DNA of 64,000 nt from Cytophagales bacterium. GTDB taxonomy: Bacteria; Bacteroidota; Bacteroidia; Cytophagales; Spirosomataceae. A program made the position numbers and the translations under genes. The notes below the pieces were generated by a model, which was not told the origin of the DNA, searched no databases, and saw only the letters and a list, made by a program, of their open reading frames with translations. Positions 1 to 8,457 of this stretch are shown one piece after another. The stretch covers positions 124,001 through 188,000 of the forward strand of contig RDXN01000032.1 in NCBI GenBank assembly GCA_004292855.1. The letters are read 5' to 3'. Positions within the stretch are counted from its first letter, which is position 1. Every line of letters begins with the position of its first letter.

Positions 1-408
1 CTCCACACCGAAGTCAAGCAGGCGTTGGGTTTTCTCGTGGACATAGTCCGTTTCGCCACCGGCAAACTCCTCCGGCTCAATGTTCACGTCGATTTCGATA
101 GCTACAAGGGGTGGCACGTCGAAATATTTCTCTGTTAACGCCAGGCCAGCGCGGTTGAAAATGGCAATATCGAGTATTAATTCGCTGCCTGGATCAATGG
201 TAAGGCCAACTTGGTTTGTCGCCAATAGGTATCGACCTTTCTTAACTCCAGTGGCTATTTTGCCGAGAATGAAAGAGGTTAGTGCGGCTTTGAAAGAGCT
301 GTGGCCTGCAATTTCGGAAAGATCTTTTTCGCCAGAAAGCACGTCAAGATAACCACGACGATTTAAAGCTTTGCCATTCAGAATCTCATACATAGGCTGA
401 TTAAACAT
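1..408 (-). CDS. Uma2 family endonuclease-like protein, partial (3' end outside window)
   Basis: An open frame runs from an ATG at 408 off the left edge, giving 136 visible codons. The translation has the Uma2/DUF820 pattern: a short N-terminal region with 'EIAGHSSFKAALTSFILGKI', a 'GSELILDIAIF' strand where Uma2 proteins carry an acidic active-site residue, then 'PPLVAIEID' followed by a charged helix. That arrangement fits the PD-(D/E)XK fold of the family. Uma2 proteins are common in many copies in Bacteroidota and cyanobacteria, and their cellular role is unsettled. The start codon overlaps the stop of the upstream gene by one base (TGATG) and is preceded by a strong GGAAGGG ribosome-binding site, so translation is probably coupled. 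The C-terminus is not visible. Confidence 0.75.
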   Translation of the reverse strand, partial: MFNQPMYEILNGKALNRRGYLDVLSGEKDLSEIAGHSSFKAALTSFILGKIATGVKKGRYLLATNQVGLTIDPGSELILDIAIFNRAGLALTEKYFDVPPLVAIEIDVNIEPEEFAGGETDYVHEKTQRLLDFGVE

Positions 409-887
409 CACCCTTCCTTTATCGCTACTACTTCAACCTCGATTACCACATCCGCGCTCACTTGCTGAGGGACGTTTTTGATCTCCGAAATCGACGGTAA
501 ATCCACCTTGTTTTGGCCGAAATACCCGGCAGCCAGCGCGTTGATAACCTGCGCGTTGTCGCCGTTGGCTTTTTGGCCAGCGTCAGTTACGCGGTACGAA
601 ATCTGGCGGATGTTACCTGGTCCAAGCCCAACCGTGTTGAGCGATTTGGTCAGGTTCGCGAAGATCAGCGAGAGCTGAGTGTTCAGGTTGCCCTTGCCCA
701 CAACCTGCCCCTGCGTGTCGATGGGACGACTGCCACACACATAGATCTTCTTATTCGGGGCGGTTGTCTCAACCGGGTACAGATACCCCGGCAGTAGCCG
801 CGTGGCTGGCTGGCTCTGGGCCGATGCCGTTAAGGCCGAGACGGTCAGCGAGGCCGCGAGGCAGATAGTTTTTAGTACGGTGTTCAT
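408..887 (-). CDS. exported RidA (YjgF/YER057c/UK114) family protein
   Basis: The 159-aa product begins with a Sec signal peptide ending 'SALTASAQS' near residue 24, followed by a single RidA-fold domain of about 130 residues ('PGYLYPVETTAPNKKIYVCG' early, 'DVVIEVEVVAI' at the end). Classical RidA is a cytosolic enamine/imine deaminase. Here the diagnostic 'PARSCVEV' segment with its catalytic Arg reads 'PSISEIKNV', so the Arg is replaced by Ile. With the signal peptide, this makes the usual deaminase role doubtful. Exported RidA-like proteins are known in Bacteroidota without assigned function. It is coupled to the downstream Uma2 gene and lies 19 bp from the upstream DUF2461 gene, so the three probably share a transcript. 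Confidence 0.85.
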   Translation of the reverse strand: MNTVLKTICLAASLTVSALTASAQSQPATRLLPGYLYPVETTAPNKKIYVCGSRPIDTQGQVVGKGNLNTQLSLIFANLTKSLNTVGLGPGNIRQISYRVTDAGQKANGDNAQVINALAAGYFGQNKVDLPSISEIKNVPQQVSADVVIEVEVVAIKEG

Positions 888-906
888 CGTGTTGTTCAGA
901 CAGCTA

Positions 907-1617
907 TTAGAGCGAAAACGTTTCTTCTTTCTCTTCGTAAAACAAATAATTCAGGTAGTCGCAGTAGGGTTTAATGAGCTGGCAGGCCTTGGTGAGTTCG
1001 TTGGTAAAGGTTGGTTTGAGTACCTCTTTGTCGGTGTACCGGTGCATAAAAAACATCTGTTTACGCCGAAGCAGGTCAATGTGTGGATGGTCGGCGGTGT
1101 AGCCTTTGGGAGCGGTTTTCATGGTTTCGCCCCAAATTTCGGGATAATAGGCGTTGAACTCCGGGGCCTGAATAATATCGGTCAGGCCCTCGGGGTTGTA
1201 GTCGATTTCCTGCCGAAATTTGGTCAGGTGCTCGGGGGTGGGTTGCCACATGCCCGCGCCAATAAACGATTCGTTGCCCGGCTGAATGTGAATGTAATAG
1301 TCGATTCGGCCCGAATGACGTCCCCCCGGTCCAATGGCTCCCGCAAAATTAAGTTTGTAGGGTGCTTTGTCTTTTGAGAATCGGATGTCGCGATTAATCC
1401 GAAAAATGCAGTCCTTTGGGTCAGTATTGGGCAATGACTCAAAGGCACAGACGTTGTTCAGAACCGCCCCGATGAACGCGGTAAACTCGGTTTTGGCTGT
1501 TTCGTAGCGTTTCCGATTCGTTTGAAACCATTCGCGGTTGTTATTTTGCGCCAGGTCGCGCAGAAAATCAAAAGTAGGGGCCGAAAGCGTGGCCTTTGTT
1601 CCATTTTTAGCTGCCAT
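907..1617 (-). CDS. DUF2461 domain-containing protein (TIGR02453 type)
   Basis: The 236-aa soluble protein spans essentially the whole DUF2461 domain. The N-terminal block 'FDFLRDLAQNNNREWFQTNR' and the later 'FRINRDIRFSKDKAPYKLNF' (residues about 90-115) are the hallmark motifs of the family, with a 'Y(Y/I)HIQPGNESFIGAG' strand between. Members are widespread, roughly 220-240 aa, and have no established biochemical activity. There is no signal peptide or membrane segment, so it is probably cytoplasmic. It is the first gene of a three-gene leftward run and is divergent from the TPR gene at 1702, with 84 bp between them for both promoters. Confidence 0.88.
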   Translation of the reverse strand: MAAKNGTKATLSAPTFDFLRDLAQNNNREWFQTNRKRYETAKTEFTAFIGAVLNNVCAFESLPNTDPKDCIFRINRDIRFSKDKAPYKLNFAGAIGPGGRHSGRIDYYIHIQPGNESFIGAGMWQPTPEHLTKFRQEIDYNPEGLTDIIQAPEFNAYYPEIWGETMKTAPKGYTADHPHIDLLRRKQMFFMHRYTDKEVLKPTFTNELTKACQLIKPYCDYLNYLFYEEKEETFSL

Positions 1618-1701
1618 ACGTCCAAAGATACGAAACTTTCGGGTGTGCGGTTTTGTGAAATGCCACCGTAATGAATGTGTACAGTTTTTAGATCCGATTG
1701 A

Positions 1702-4116
1702 ATGGGCGTAGTTCGATTTCTGGGCGTGACGGTTGGTTTGCTGGGGTTGGTCGTCGACCCTGCCTGGGCGCAGTTTCCCAAAAAAGACCTCGTTCCCGGT
1801 CTCAACAACACGGCTGTTCAGTATGCTGCTTCGAACCGCAATGCCCCGGCTTTGGGCCTATTGAACCGGGCCACAACCTTGCGCCCGTCCGACACGCTTG
1901 CCTACAACCGGGCGTTGGTGCTCATTCACCTGAAAAAGTTTGAGGAGGCCGCTGCTGTGTTAACCAAACACCGTGCGTTTGCGCATGCCGCCCTGAATTT
2001 GGCCTTGTTGCAGTGCCGAACCGGACAGCCGGAAGCGGGCCTGAAAGCGATACAACAGGCCTCCGCAACTGGCGAATGGGCGAATGCAAAGCAGGTAAAC
2101 ACGGCTCTTGTACAGTATGGACTAGGTCAATACGGACCGGCTCAACAAACGCTCGACGCCGGGGCAACTGGGGCAACGGCCCAACTGATGCGGGCCGATC
2201 TGGCCCTGATTCAGGGCGAATACGCGGGCGCACTGAACCAATATAACGAACTGCTTTCCGACGAAACCTACGGCCCCATTATGCCCGTACGGATTGGCAA
2301 CGCCCTGTTGGGGCTACACGAGTTCGATAGAGCTGAGGAACAGTTTAGCCGGTACTTACAGGGGGGCAATCGTGTGGCCTTCGCCCAGGCCCGGCTCGGA
2401 CTCGCCAACGCGCTCTATGGGCAGGGTAACTACGACCGGGCAGCCGCCGAATACCGGACGGCGGTGCAACTGATGCCCTATTCGGAAGTGGCCCGGACGG
2501 GGCTGGGTAACGCCTATGCAAGTAAGCGCGATTACCGCAACGCTCGTACCCACTACGAAGCCGCGCTGAAACAACAATCCGCAACGCCAAACGCCATGCT
2601 TGGATTGGGAGTTGTGGCCTTTCGGCAGGGGAAATTTGAGGAGGCTGCGCAGTTGTTTGGGGCAATCAGCACGATGCTGGAAGCCACCAACCCCGACCAT
2701 GCCGATGCGTTTTTGCATCAGGGACTAATGGCCCTCACCCAGAGCCGTTACGATACCGCCCAGCAGGCCCTCCAACTGGCGGCCCGGTTGCGCCCCGGCG
2801 ACCCCTCGGCCTACTCGGGACTGAGCGAGGTGTACCGAAAACAAGAGCAATTTGGCCGGTCGTTGGATGCCTTGCAGGAAGCCCTGGCCAAATCGCCCGA
2901 TGAGTCGGACAAGCCGCAGAAACAGACCAAAACGGGCCAACGCCATTGGCCAACGGCAAATCAGAACCACTGGCCAACGGCGAATCAAAATCATTGGCCG
3001 GGCGACACGCCCCCTCCCGGTCGTCGGGTTAAGGAGCGGGTGCCCGAAAAGCAACCCGACGTGGTGGCGGCTCACCCCATATCCGACAAAACAAAAGCGC
3101 GGATGCTGGCCAATCAGGGCAGTTTGTTGATGAAAATGAACCTGATGGACCAGGCGTACCCCGTGTTTCGTGAGGCTATCAAACACGACCCCAGTAACCT
3201 CAATGCGCTCAACGGTTTGGCCGTGAGCCTGCTCGAAATGGACAAGCTCGACAAGGCCAACGCCATTTACGACAGCCTGATCAGCCACGGCAACCACCGG
3301 GCGTTTCTGCACAACAACCGGGGTATTGTACGGGCTTACATGGCCATGCAGTACGAAAAACGCAACCAGCCCGAACGCGCCCGGCAACTCTATGAGGGAG
3401 CCAAAGCCGACTACGAACGCGCTCAGAAGCTCGATACCAGCCGTCGGTTTTACCAGAATAATCTGGGGAATATTCTCAAAAACCTGGGGAAATATACCGA
3501 GGCCATCAAGTCATATGAGGGTTACCTGAGCAAGAGTGCGATCAATAACCTCGGTGTGTTGTATGCCGCAAGCGGGAAACCCGACTTTTCGCGCTATTAC
3601 CTCAATCTGGCGTCTAAACTAGACTCGTCGAACCAGATTTTCCGGTACAATCAGGTGAAACTGTATCGGCGGTCCTTTGCCGACTCGCTCACGGCCAATC
3701 CGGGGTTGTTAGCGGCCGAACGGCGCGTGCCTGCCAACTCAATCAGTGCTAAGTACAGCCGGGATGGGTTCGTCAATATCTACCTCTACGATTACGATTT
3801 TGACGCCTACGATTACCCCGGCGATCACCGGTTCCCGGTTCAGCCCGACATCCCGCGTGCCCCCGACCTGTTACCCGTCGATGATTTCGTGACTATGCCT
3901 GAGCCGACACCCAAGCCTGCTCCGGCACCCGTTTTGGCCAGTGCCGCCACCAAACCCGCAGCCCTCGCAACTGCGCCCGCTCGTGTAGGCGTTGCGCCAG
4001 TGGCCCCAGCGAGTGCGGCCCCAACCGGCCCGCACAAACGCGCCCGGATGCCCAAGCCCGCCAATGCCCGCCGGTCGGGTCGCTGGGGAAGCACAAAGTG
4101 CCCGGTCGTTCGGTGA
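1702..4116 (+). CDS. large exported tetratricopeptide repeat (TPR) protein
   Basis: The 804-aa protein has a signal peptide ending 'VDPAWAQFP' near residue 24. It then carries TPR helices in two blocks, about residues 30-400 and 465-660, with typical phrases such as 'ALLGLHEFDRAEEQFSRYLQ' and 'GNILKNLGKYTEAIKSYEGY'. The blocks are separated by a low-complexity linker near residues 400-455 holding three tandem 8-residue units of the type HWPTANQN. The C-terminal 150 residues are rich in Pro and Ala. TPR arrays bind partner proteins, so this is probably a periplasmic or outer-membrane scaffold; no partner is evident. It precedes the TonB receptor by 72 bp on the same strand, so co-transcription is possible. 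Confidence 0.88.
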   Translation: MGVVRFLGVTVGLLGLVVDPAWAQFPKKDLVPGLNNTAVQYAASNRNAPALGLLNRATTLRPSDTLAYNRALVLIHLKKFEEAAAVLTKHRAFAHAALNLALLQCRTGQPEAGLKAIQQASATGEWANAKQVNTALVQYGLGQYGPAQQTLDAGATGATAQLMRADLALIQGEYAGALNQYNELLSDETYGPIMPVRIGNALLGLHEFDRAEEQFSRYLQGGNRVAFAQARLGLANALYGQGNYDRAAAEYRTAVQLMPYSEVARTGLGNAYASKRDYRNARTHYEAALKQQSATPNAMLGLGVVAFRQGKFEEAAQLFGAISTMLEATNPDHADAFLHQGLMALTQSRYDTAQQALQLAARLRPGDPSAYSGLSEVYRKQEQFGRSLDALQEALAKSPDESDKPQKQTKTGQRHWPTANQNHWPTANQNHWPGDTPPPGRRVKERVPEKQPDVVAAHPISDKTKARMLANQGSLLMKMNLMDQAYPVFREAIKHDPSNLNALNGLAVSLLEMDKLDKANAIYDSLISHGNHRAFLHNNRGIVRAYMAMQYEKRNQPERARQLYEGAKADYERAQKLDTSRRFYQNNLGNILKNLGKYTEAIKSYEGYLSKSAINNLGVLYAASGKPDFSRYYLNLASKLDSSNQIFRYNQVKLYRRSFADSLTANPGLLAAERRVPANSISAKYSRDGFVNIYLYDYDFDAYDYPGDHRFPVQPDIPRAPDLLPVDDFVTMPEPTPKPAPAPVLASAATKPAALATAPARVGVAPVAPASAAPTGPHKRARMPKPANARRSGRWGSTKCPVVR
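2944..3001 (+). repeat. 24-bp tandem repeat inside the TPR gene
   Basis: Two full 24-bp units (2944-2967 and 2968-2991) differing at a few mostly silent positions, plus the start of a third, encode HWPTANQN twice and then HWPGD. The unit length keeps the frame. It falls in the linker between the two TPR blocks, where length changes would be tolerated. Confidence 0.85.
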
Positions 4117-4188
4117 TGAGTCTTTTGGTTGATGAAATAACCCTACGTTTTGCTTAATTTGGAGGGTTTTCAACGTTTAACAGTTTCC

Positions 4189-6378
4189 ATGAATCAAGCT
4201 TTACTGTTTTTTTTAAGTCTCTTTTCACTGGTAACCCATGCCCAAACCGATTCAACGCGTGCCAGCATCGACTTGTCTGAAGTGCGGGTTGTGGCCCAGA
4301 AATTTCCAACGAAAGGCGCACTTCCTTACCAAACTGAACTCGTTGGTCGTGAGTTAATCGCCCAGCGTAATCCAATGAACGCTGCCGATTTATTAATGCA
4401 AACCGGCAATGTGTTCGTGCAAAAAAGTCAGGGGGGCGGGGGGAGTCCTGTGTTGAGGGGGTTTGAAGCAAGCCGGGTATTGATCGTGGTCGATGGGGTG
4501 CGGATGAACAACGCCATTTACCGGTCGGGGCACCTCCAGAACGTCCTCCGCATTGACCCGTCGATGCTCGACCGGGCCGAGGTCCTTTTCGGGCCGTCGT
4601 CGCTGATCTACGGCAGCGATGCGCTGGGGGGCGTCATGTATTTCCAGAGCCGTAATCCCGAACTCGCCAAAAGGGATAACTGGCTCCTGAAGCCCACGGC
4701 CTATGTACGCTACGGCTCGGCAACGGGCGAGCGAACAGGCCATGTCGACGTCAGTATGGGCAACCGGACGCTTGGTTTCCTCACGAGTGTCACCTACGGT
4801 CAGTTTGGTGATCTGGTGCAGGGGAACCGCCGTCGCGAGGCATACCCTACGTTTGGCAAACTGATGCAGTACGTGGAGCGCAGGAATAACGAAGATATTA
4901 TCGTGAATAACCCCAATCCCAACCGGCAGGTGGGGTCGGCTTATAACCAACTCGACCTGTTGCAAAAGTTCTTGTTCCGGCCAACGGAAGGCATACAGCA
5001 TGTGCTTAACGTCCAATATTCTACCACCGGCAATGTGCCCCGCTACGACCGTCTGAGCGAGGTGGTAAGCGGAAAGCCCCGCTTTGCCGAATGGTATTAC
5101 GGTCCAGAACGACGCTTGCTGACTTCGTATAATCTGACGCTTTCAACCCCGACGCTCCTCTACGACCGGGCCATGCTCACTGCTGCTTACCAGAACATCA
5201 CCGAAAGTCGAAACAGCCGTCGATTGGGCCTGGCAAATCGTTCGGAGCAGATGGAACAAGTGGGCGTGTGGTCGCTGAACGTTGATTTGCAGAAACAGGC
5301 CGGGAAACACCTGGTTCAGTACGGGCTGGAACTAACCCACAACAGCGTGAACTCCACCGCCCGCACCGTCAACCTGACAACCGGGGCGTTGGGTGCGTTC
5401 AACACGCGCTACCCCGACGGAGGAAGCACCCTCCAAACAGCGGGCGTGTATGCGAGTGACCAACTAGCCCTCAGTCCGAAACTTTCCCTCAACGGCGGGT
5501 TGCGCTACGGCCTATCCCAACTGCGGGCAACGTTTGTCGATAAAACGTTTTTCCCGTTTCCGTTCAACGAAATCAGACAAACACCCCGCGCCCTCACCGG
5601 AAACCTGGGCCTGCTATACCGCCCCACCGACCGCACGCGACTGGCCCTGTTGGGGTCGACGGGGTTCCGCGCCCCCAATGTCGACGACCTAACAAAAGTG
5701 TTCGATTCGCGGCCCGGAACGTTGGTCATTCCTAACCCGAACATCCAACCCGAATACACGTACAACGGAGAAGTGTCTGTAAGTCAGTGGATTGGCAATT
5801 GGCTCCGACTGGAAGGAACGTATTACTATACGCGTTTCGAACGTGCCATTGTAGTTGATGCCTTTACGTTCAACGGACAGAGTGAGGTGATATACGCAGG
5901 GCAACCGGCGAAGGTGCTGGCCGCGAAAAACACGCGTCGGGCAACTATTCAGGGTTGGAACGTGGCCATGTTGGTGAAACTCACAAACAAGCTCACGTTA
6001 ACCAGCACGTTGAACGGTACTCAGGGACGGATTCGTGACAGGACCAACACGCCCCTCGACCACATCCCGCCCACGTTCGGGCGCACGGCCCTGCTCTATC
6101 AGTCCCGGCGCATACAGGCCGAAGTGTGGGCTATGTATAACGGTTGGAAACGAATTGCCAACTACAACCCCGAAGGTGAAGACAACGCTCAATACGCCAC
6201 TCCCGACGGGATGCCCGCCTGGACAACGTTGAATGCACGGATTTCGGGGAAAGTGAGCAAATACCTGACGCTTCAGGCTGCATTGGAGAATGTTATGGAT
6301 CAGAATTACCGCTATTTTGCAAGCGGTATCAGCGCACCGGGCCGCAATCTGGTTTTGACAGTTCGGGGAGAGTTTTGA
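4189..6378 (+). CDS. TonB-dependent outer-membrane receptor, haem/siderophore type
   Basis: ATG at 4189 is chosen because it opens a clear signal peptide ('NQALLFFLSLFSLVTHAQ'); the longer frame from 4150 begins with TTG and only adds a hydrophilic tail. The 729-aa product has no N-terminal carboxypeptidase-like domain. It goes straight into a plug domain with 'GGGGSPVLRGFEASRVLIVV' and 'FGPSSLIYGSDALGGVM', then a 22-strand-type barrel ending in the aromatic 'LTVRGEF'. The plug wording is closest to haem/haemoglobin-type receptors, though siderophore or cobalamin uptake cannot be excluded. Function is energy-dependent import across the outer membrane using TonB-ExbBD encoded elsewhere. It is followed by a repeat-rich hairpin and a convergent gene. 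Confidence 0.88.
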   Translation: MNQALLFFLSLFSLVTHAQTDSTRASIDLSEVRVVAQKFPTKGALPYQTELVGRELIAQRNPMNAADLLMQTGNVFVQKSQGGGGSPVLRGFEASRVLIVVDGVRMNNAIYRSGHLQNVLRIDPSMLDRAEVLFGPSSLIYGSDALGGVMYFQSRNPELAKRDNWLLKPTAYVRYGSATGERTGHVDVSMGNRTLGFLTSVTYGQFGDLVQGNRRREAYPTFGKLMQYVERRNNEDIIVNNPNPNRQVGSAYNQLDLLQKFLFRPTEGIQHVLNVQYSTTGNVPRYDRLSEVVSGKPRFAEWYYGPERRLLTSYNLTLSTPTLLYDRAMLTAAYQNITESRNSRRLGLANRSEQMEQVGVWSLNVDLQKQAGKHLVQYGLELTHNSVNSTARTVNLTTGALGAFNTRYPDGGSTLQTAGVYASDQLALSPKLSLNGGLRYGLSQLRATFVDKTFFPFPFNEIRQTPRALTGNLGLLYRPTDRTRLALLGSTGFRAPNVDDLTKVFDSRPGTLVIPNPNIQPEYTYNGEVSVSQWIGNWLRLEGTYYYTRFERAIVVDAFTFNGQSEVIYAGQPAKVLAAKNTRRATIQGWNVAMLVKLTNKLTLTSTLNGTQGRIRDRTNTPLDHIPPTFGRTALLYQSRRIQAEVWAMYNGWKRIANYNPEGEDNAQYATPDGMPAWTTLNARISGKVSKYLTLQAALENVMDQNYRYFASGISAPGRNLVLTVRGEF

Positions 6379-6379
6379 A

Positions 6380-6454
6380 GTAGGCAGTTGCCAGTAGGCA
6401 GTAGGCAGTAGCCAGTAAGTTGTTCCAGTGCCAACTGCCACTGCTTACTGCTAC
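6380..6454. repeat. 7-bp tandem repeats with inverted complement (possible bidirectional terminator)
   Basis: Directly after the receptor stop, GTAGGCA-like heptamers are repeated head to tail six times (6380-6421: GTAGGCA, GTTGCCA, GTAGGCA, GTAGGCA, GTAGCCA, GTAAGTT). They are followed by a roughly complementary stretch up to 6454, so a hairpin can form between the convergent receptor and response-regulator genes. The 13-mer AGTAGCCAGTAAG recurs at 23281-23293. Confidence 0.6.
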
Positions 6455-6458
6455 TTAG

Positions 6459-6857
6459 TTAAAGCCACTGGGCAGATAACTCTTTGGTAAGTTCAACGAG
6501 TTTGCCATATTCGCTGGGTTTCGATACAAACGCATTCGCTCCTTGCTGAATGGCTTGCTTAAGGTCGTTGTTGTTTGACGAGGTGGTGAGAATCACAATC
6601 GGAATTTGCACATCGGGCAGGGCCAACCGAACGGCACGCAACGTCTCGAAACCACCCATACGGGCCATGTTCAGGTCGAGCAGGACTAGTTTGGGCAGGG
6701 TAGATGTCTTGTTCAATTGCGAAAGCAATTGGTCGCCATCGTCAATGGTGTGTACGGTTACGTCTGGATTGGCCTGTTTGAAGGCTGCTTTGACCAGCAA
6801 CTGATCGTCGCTGTCGTCGTCAACCAGCCAAACCCAGGGCGCAGAGTCGGTAGCCAT
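6459..6857 (-). CDS. single-domain response regulator (CheY-like receiver)
   Basis: The 132-aa protein is a bare receiver domain with no output domain. The acidic pocket is 'VDDDSDD' (D13-D15), the phosphoacceptor is D61 in 'LLDLNM', the switch Thr is T91/T92 in 'ILTTSS', and the conserved Lys is K103 in 'VSKP'. All residues needed for phosphorylation are present. The 'GGFETLRAVR' and 'QGANAFVSKP' wording is typical of Bacteroidota receivers that work with hybrid histidine kinases. No kinase lies in this window, so its partner is elsewhere. It is divergent from eutB with 144 bp between the starts, but nothing shows that they are functionally linked. Confidence 0.93.
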   Translation of the reverse strand: MATDSAPWVWLVDDDSDDQLLVKAAFKQANPDVTVHTIDDGDQLLSQLNKTSTLPKLVLLDLNMARMGGFETLRAVRLALPDVQIPIVILTTSSNNNDLKQAIQQGANAFVSKPSEYGKLVELTKELSAQWL

Positions 6858-7001
6858 GATGTATTGTGAGGTACAGGTTTACTGATTACTTGTACGTAAA
6901 AGTACTCCCTTTAGTGTGTGGGTACATTAAGAAGGAATTGCAATTTCAATTAAAAATTCGTGAAATTAATCTATTGGTAATCAAGGCTAATCTCTTGGGA
7001 A

Positions 7002-8399
7002 ATGGCATTTCGGAAAATCTTGGGGTCAGTAACGTACTCATTTGCAGACCTTCGCACGCTTTTGGCCAAAGCTACTCCCCTGCGGTCGGGCGATCAACTA
7101 GCGAGTATTTTTGCTCAGTCAGCCGAGGAACGGGTAGCGGCTCAATTAGCCCTTGCCGACGTGCCGCTGAAGGTTTTCCTGAACGAGACCGTCGTTCCAT
7201 ACGAATCGGACGAAGTTACCCGGCTTATTATCGACTCGCATCAACTCGACGCTTTTGCGCCCATCAGTCATCTGACCGTGGGCGAGTTGCGCGATTATCT
7301 GCTTGCTTATACCACCACAACCGAAACCCTCGCTCAACTGAGTCGGGGCCTGACGCCTGAGATGGTAGCCGCCGTTACGAAGCTCATGCGGGTTCAGGAC
7401 CTGATTGCCGTGGCCGCTAAATGTGAGGTGATTACGCGCTTTCGCAACACGATTGGCCTGCGCGGGCGACTCTCGACCCGCTTGCAACCCAACCACCCCA
7501 CCGACGATTTTCGCGGCATTGCGGCCTCGATGGTCGACGGGCTACTTTACGGCAACGGCGACGCCGTGATCGGCATTAACCCCGCCACCGACCACACCAA
7601 CACCGTTGTGAACCTGCTCCACATGCTCGACTCAGTTCGGGAGCGGTTCAGTATCCCGACCCAATCGTGTGTGTTGAGCCACATTACAACCACCATCGAG
7701 GCCATTGAGCGGGGTGCCCCTGTCGATCTGGTGTTCCAGTCGATTGGCGGGACCGAGGCCACCAACCGCTCGTTTGGCGTGTCGCTGGCCACCTTGCAGG
7801 AGGGTTTGGATGCCGGGCGGTCGCTGAAGCGCGGCACGCTGGGGCAAAATCTGATGTATTTCGAGACGGGGCAGGGCAGTTCGCTCTCGGCGGGGGCGCA
7901 TCACGGGGTCGATCAGCACACGTGCGAGGTGCGGGCCTATGCCGTGGCGCGGGCGTTTGAGCCATTGCTGGTGAACTCAGTGGTGGGGTTCATCGGTCCC
8001 GAATATTTGTACGACAGCAAGCAGATTATCCGCGCGGGGCTGGAAGACCACTGCGCCGGGAAACTTCTGGGCCTGCCGATGGGCGTCGACGTGTGCTATA
8101 CGAACCACGCCGAAGCCGATCAGGACGATATGGATTCGCTGCTGACGTTGCTCGGTACGGCGGGTGTGACCTACGTGATGGGCGTGCCCGGGGCCGACGA
8201 CGTAATGCTGCACTATCAAAGCACTTCCTTTCACGACGCGCTCTATTTGAGGGAGTTACTGAACCTGCGCCCCGCCCCGGAGTTTGAAGACTGGCTCCGA
8301 ACCATGCACTTAAGCGACGATGGTTTACGACTAAAACAAATTTCTGCGAACCACCGACTGCTTACTGAGGTTAACGAAACGTATAGGCATCCGTTATGA
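7002..8399 (+). CDS. eutB: ethanolamine ammonia-lyase large (heavy) subunit
   Basis: The 465-aa protein matches EutB along its whole length, slightly longer than the enteric protein (about 453 aa). Family blocks include 'LSTRLQPNHPTDDFRGIAAS', 'GDAVIGINPATDHT', 'MYFETGQGSSLSAGAHHGVD' and 'GVDVCYTNHAEADQDDMDSL'. The enzyme splits ethanolamine to acetaldehyde and ammonia using adenosylcobalamin, and in characterised systems it needs the small subunit EutC for cofactor binding and activity. No eutC is adjacent: only 58 bp separate the stop from egtB, and the upstream neighbour is a response regulator. No shell proteins or ethanolamine permease are present either. The subunit is intact and has no frameshift. 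Confidence 0.95.
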   Translation: MAFRKILGSVTYSFADLRTLLAKATPLRSGDQLASIFAQSAEERVAAQLALADVPLKVFLNETVVPYESDEVTRLIIDSHQLDAFAPISHLTVGELRDYLLAYTTTTETLAQLSRGLTPEMVAAVTKLMRVQDLIAVAAKCEVITRFRNTIGLRGRLSTRLQPNHPTDDFRGIAASMVDGLLYGNGDAVIGINPATDHTNTVVNLLHMLDSVRERFSIPTQSCVLSHITTTIEAIERGAPVDLVFQSIGGTEATNRSFGVSLATLQEGLDAGRSLKRGTLGQNLMYFETGQGSSLSAGAHHGVDQHTCEVRAYAVARAFEPLLVNSVVGFIGPEYLYDSKQIIRAGLEDHCAGKLLGLPMGVDVCYTNHAEADQDDMDSLLTLLGTAGVTYVMGVPGADDVMLHYQSTSFHDALYLRELLNLRPAPEFEDWLRTMHLSDDGLRLKQISANHRLLTEVNETYRHPL

Positions 8400-8457
8400 G
8401 TTTGTGAAGAAACAAGCTTGCCTGTGTGCCAACGCTCTTACCCTTGATTAGCTTCCT

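Noticed and set aside
2725-3387. 220-codon minus-strand frame opposite the TPR gene
   Set aside because: Shadow of the TPR coding sequence with no family resemblance.
6866-7360. 164-codon plus-strand frame covering the eutB promoter and 5' end
   Set aside because: Overlaps eutB in another frame and has no recognisable protein; the EutB frame is decisive.
8400-8457. Possible eutC remnant after eutB
   Set aside because: Only 58 bp; no EutC-like peptide in any frame. eutC is absent here rather than broken.
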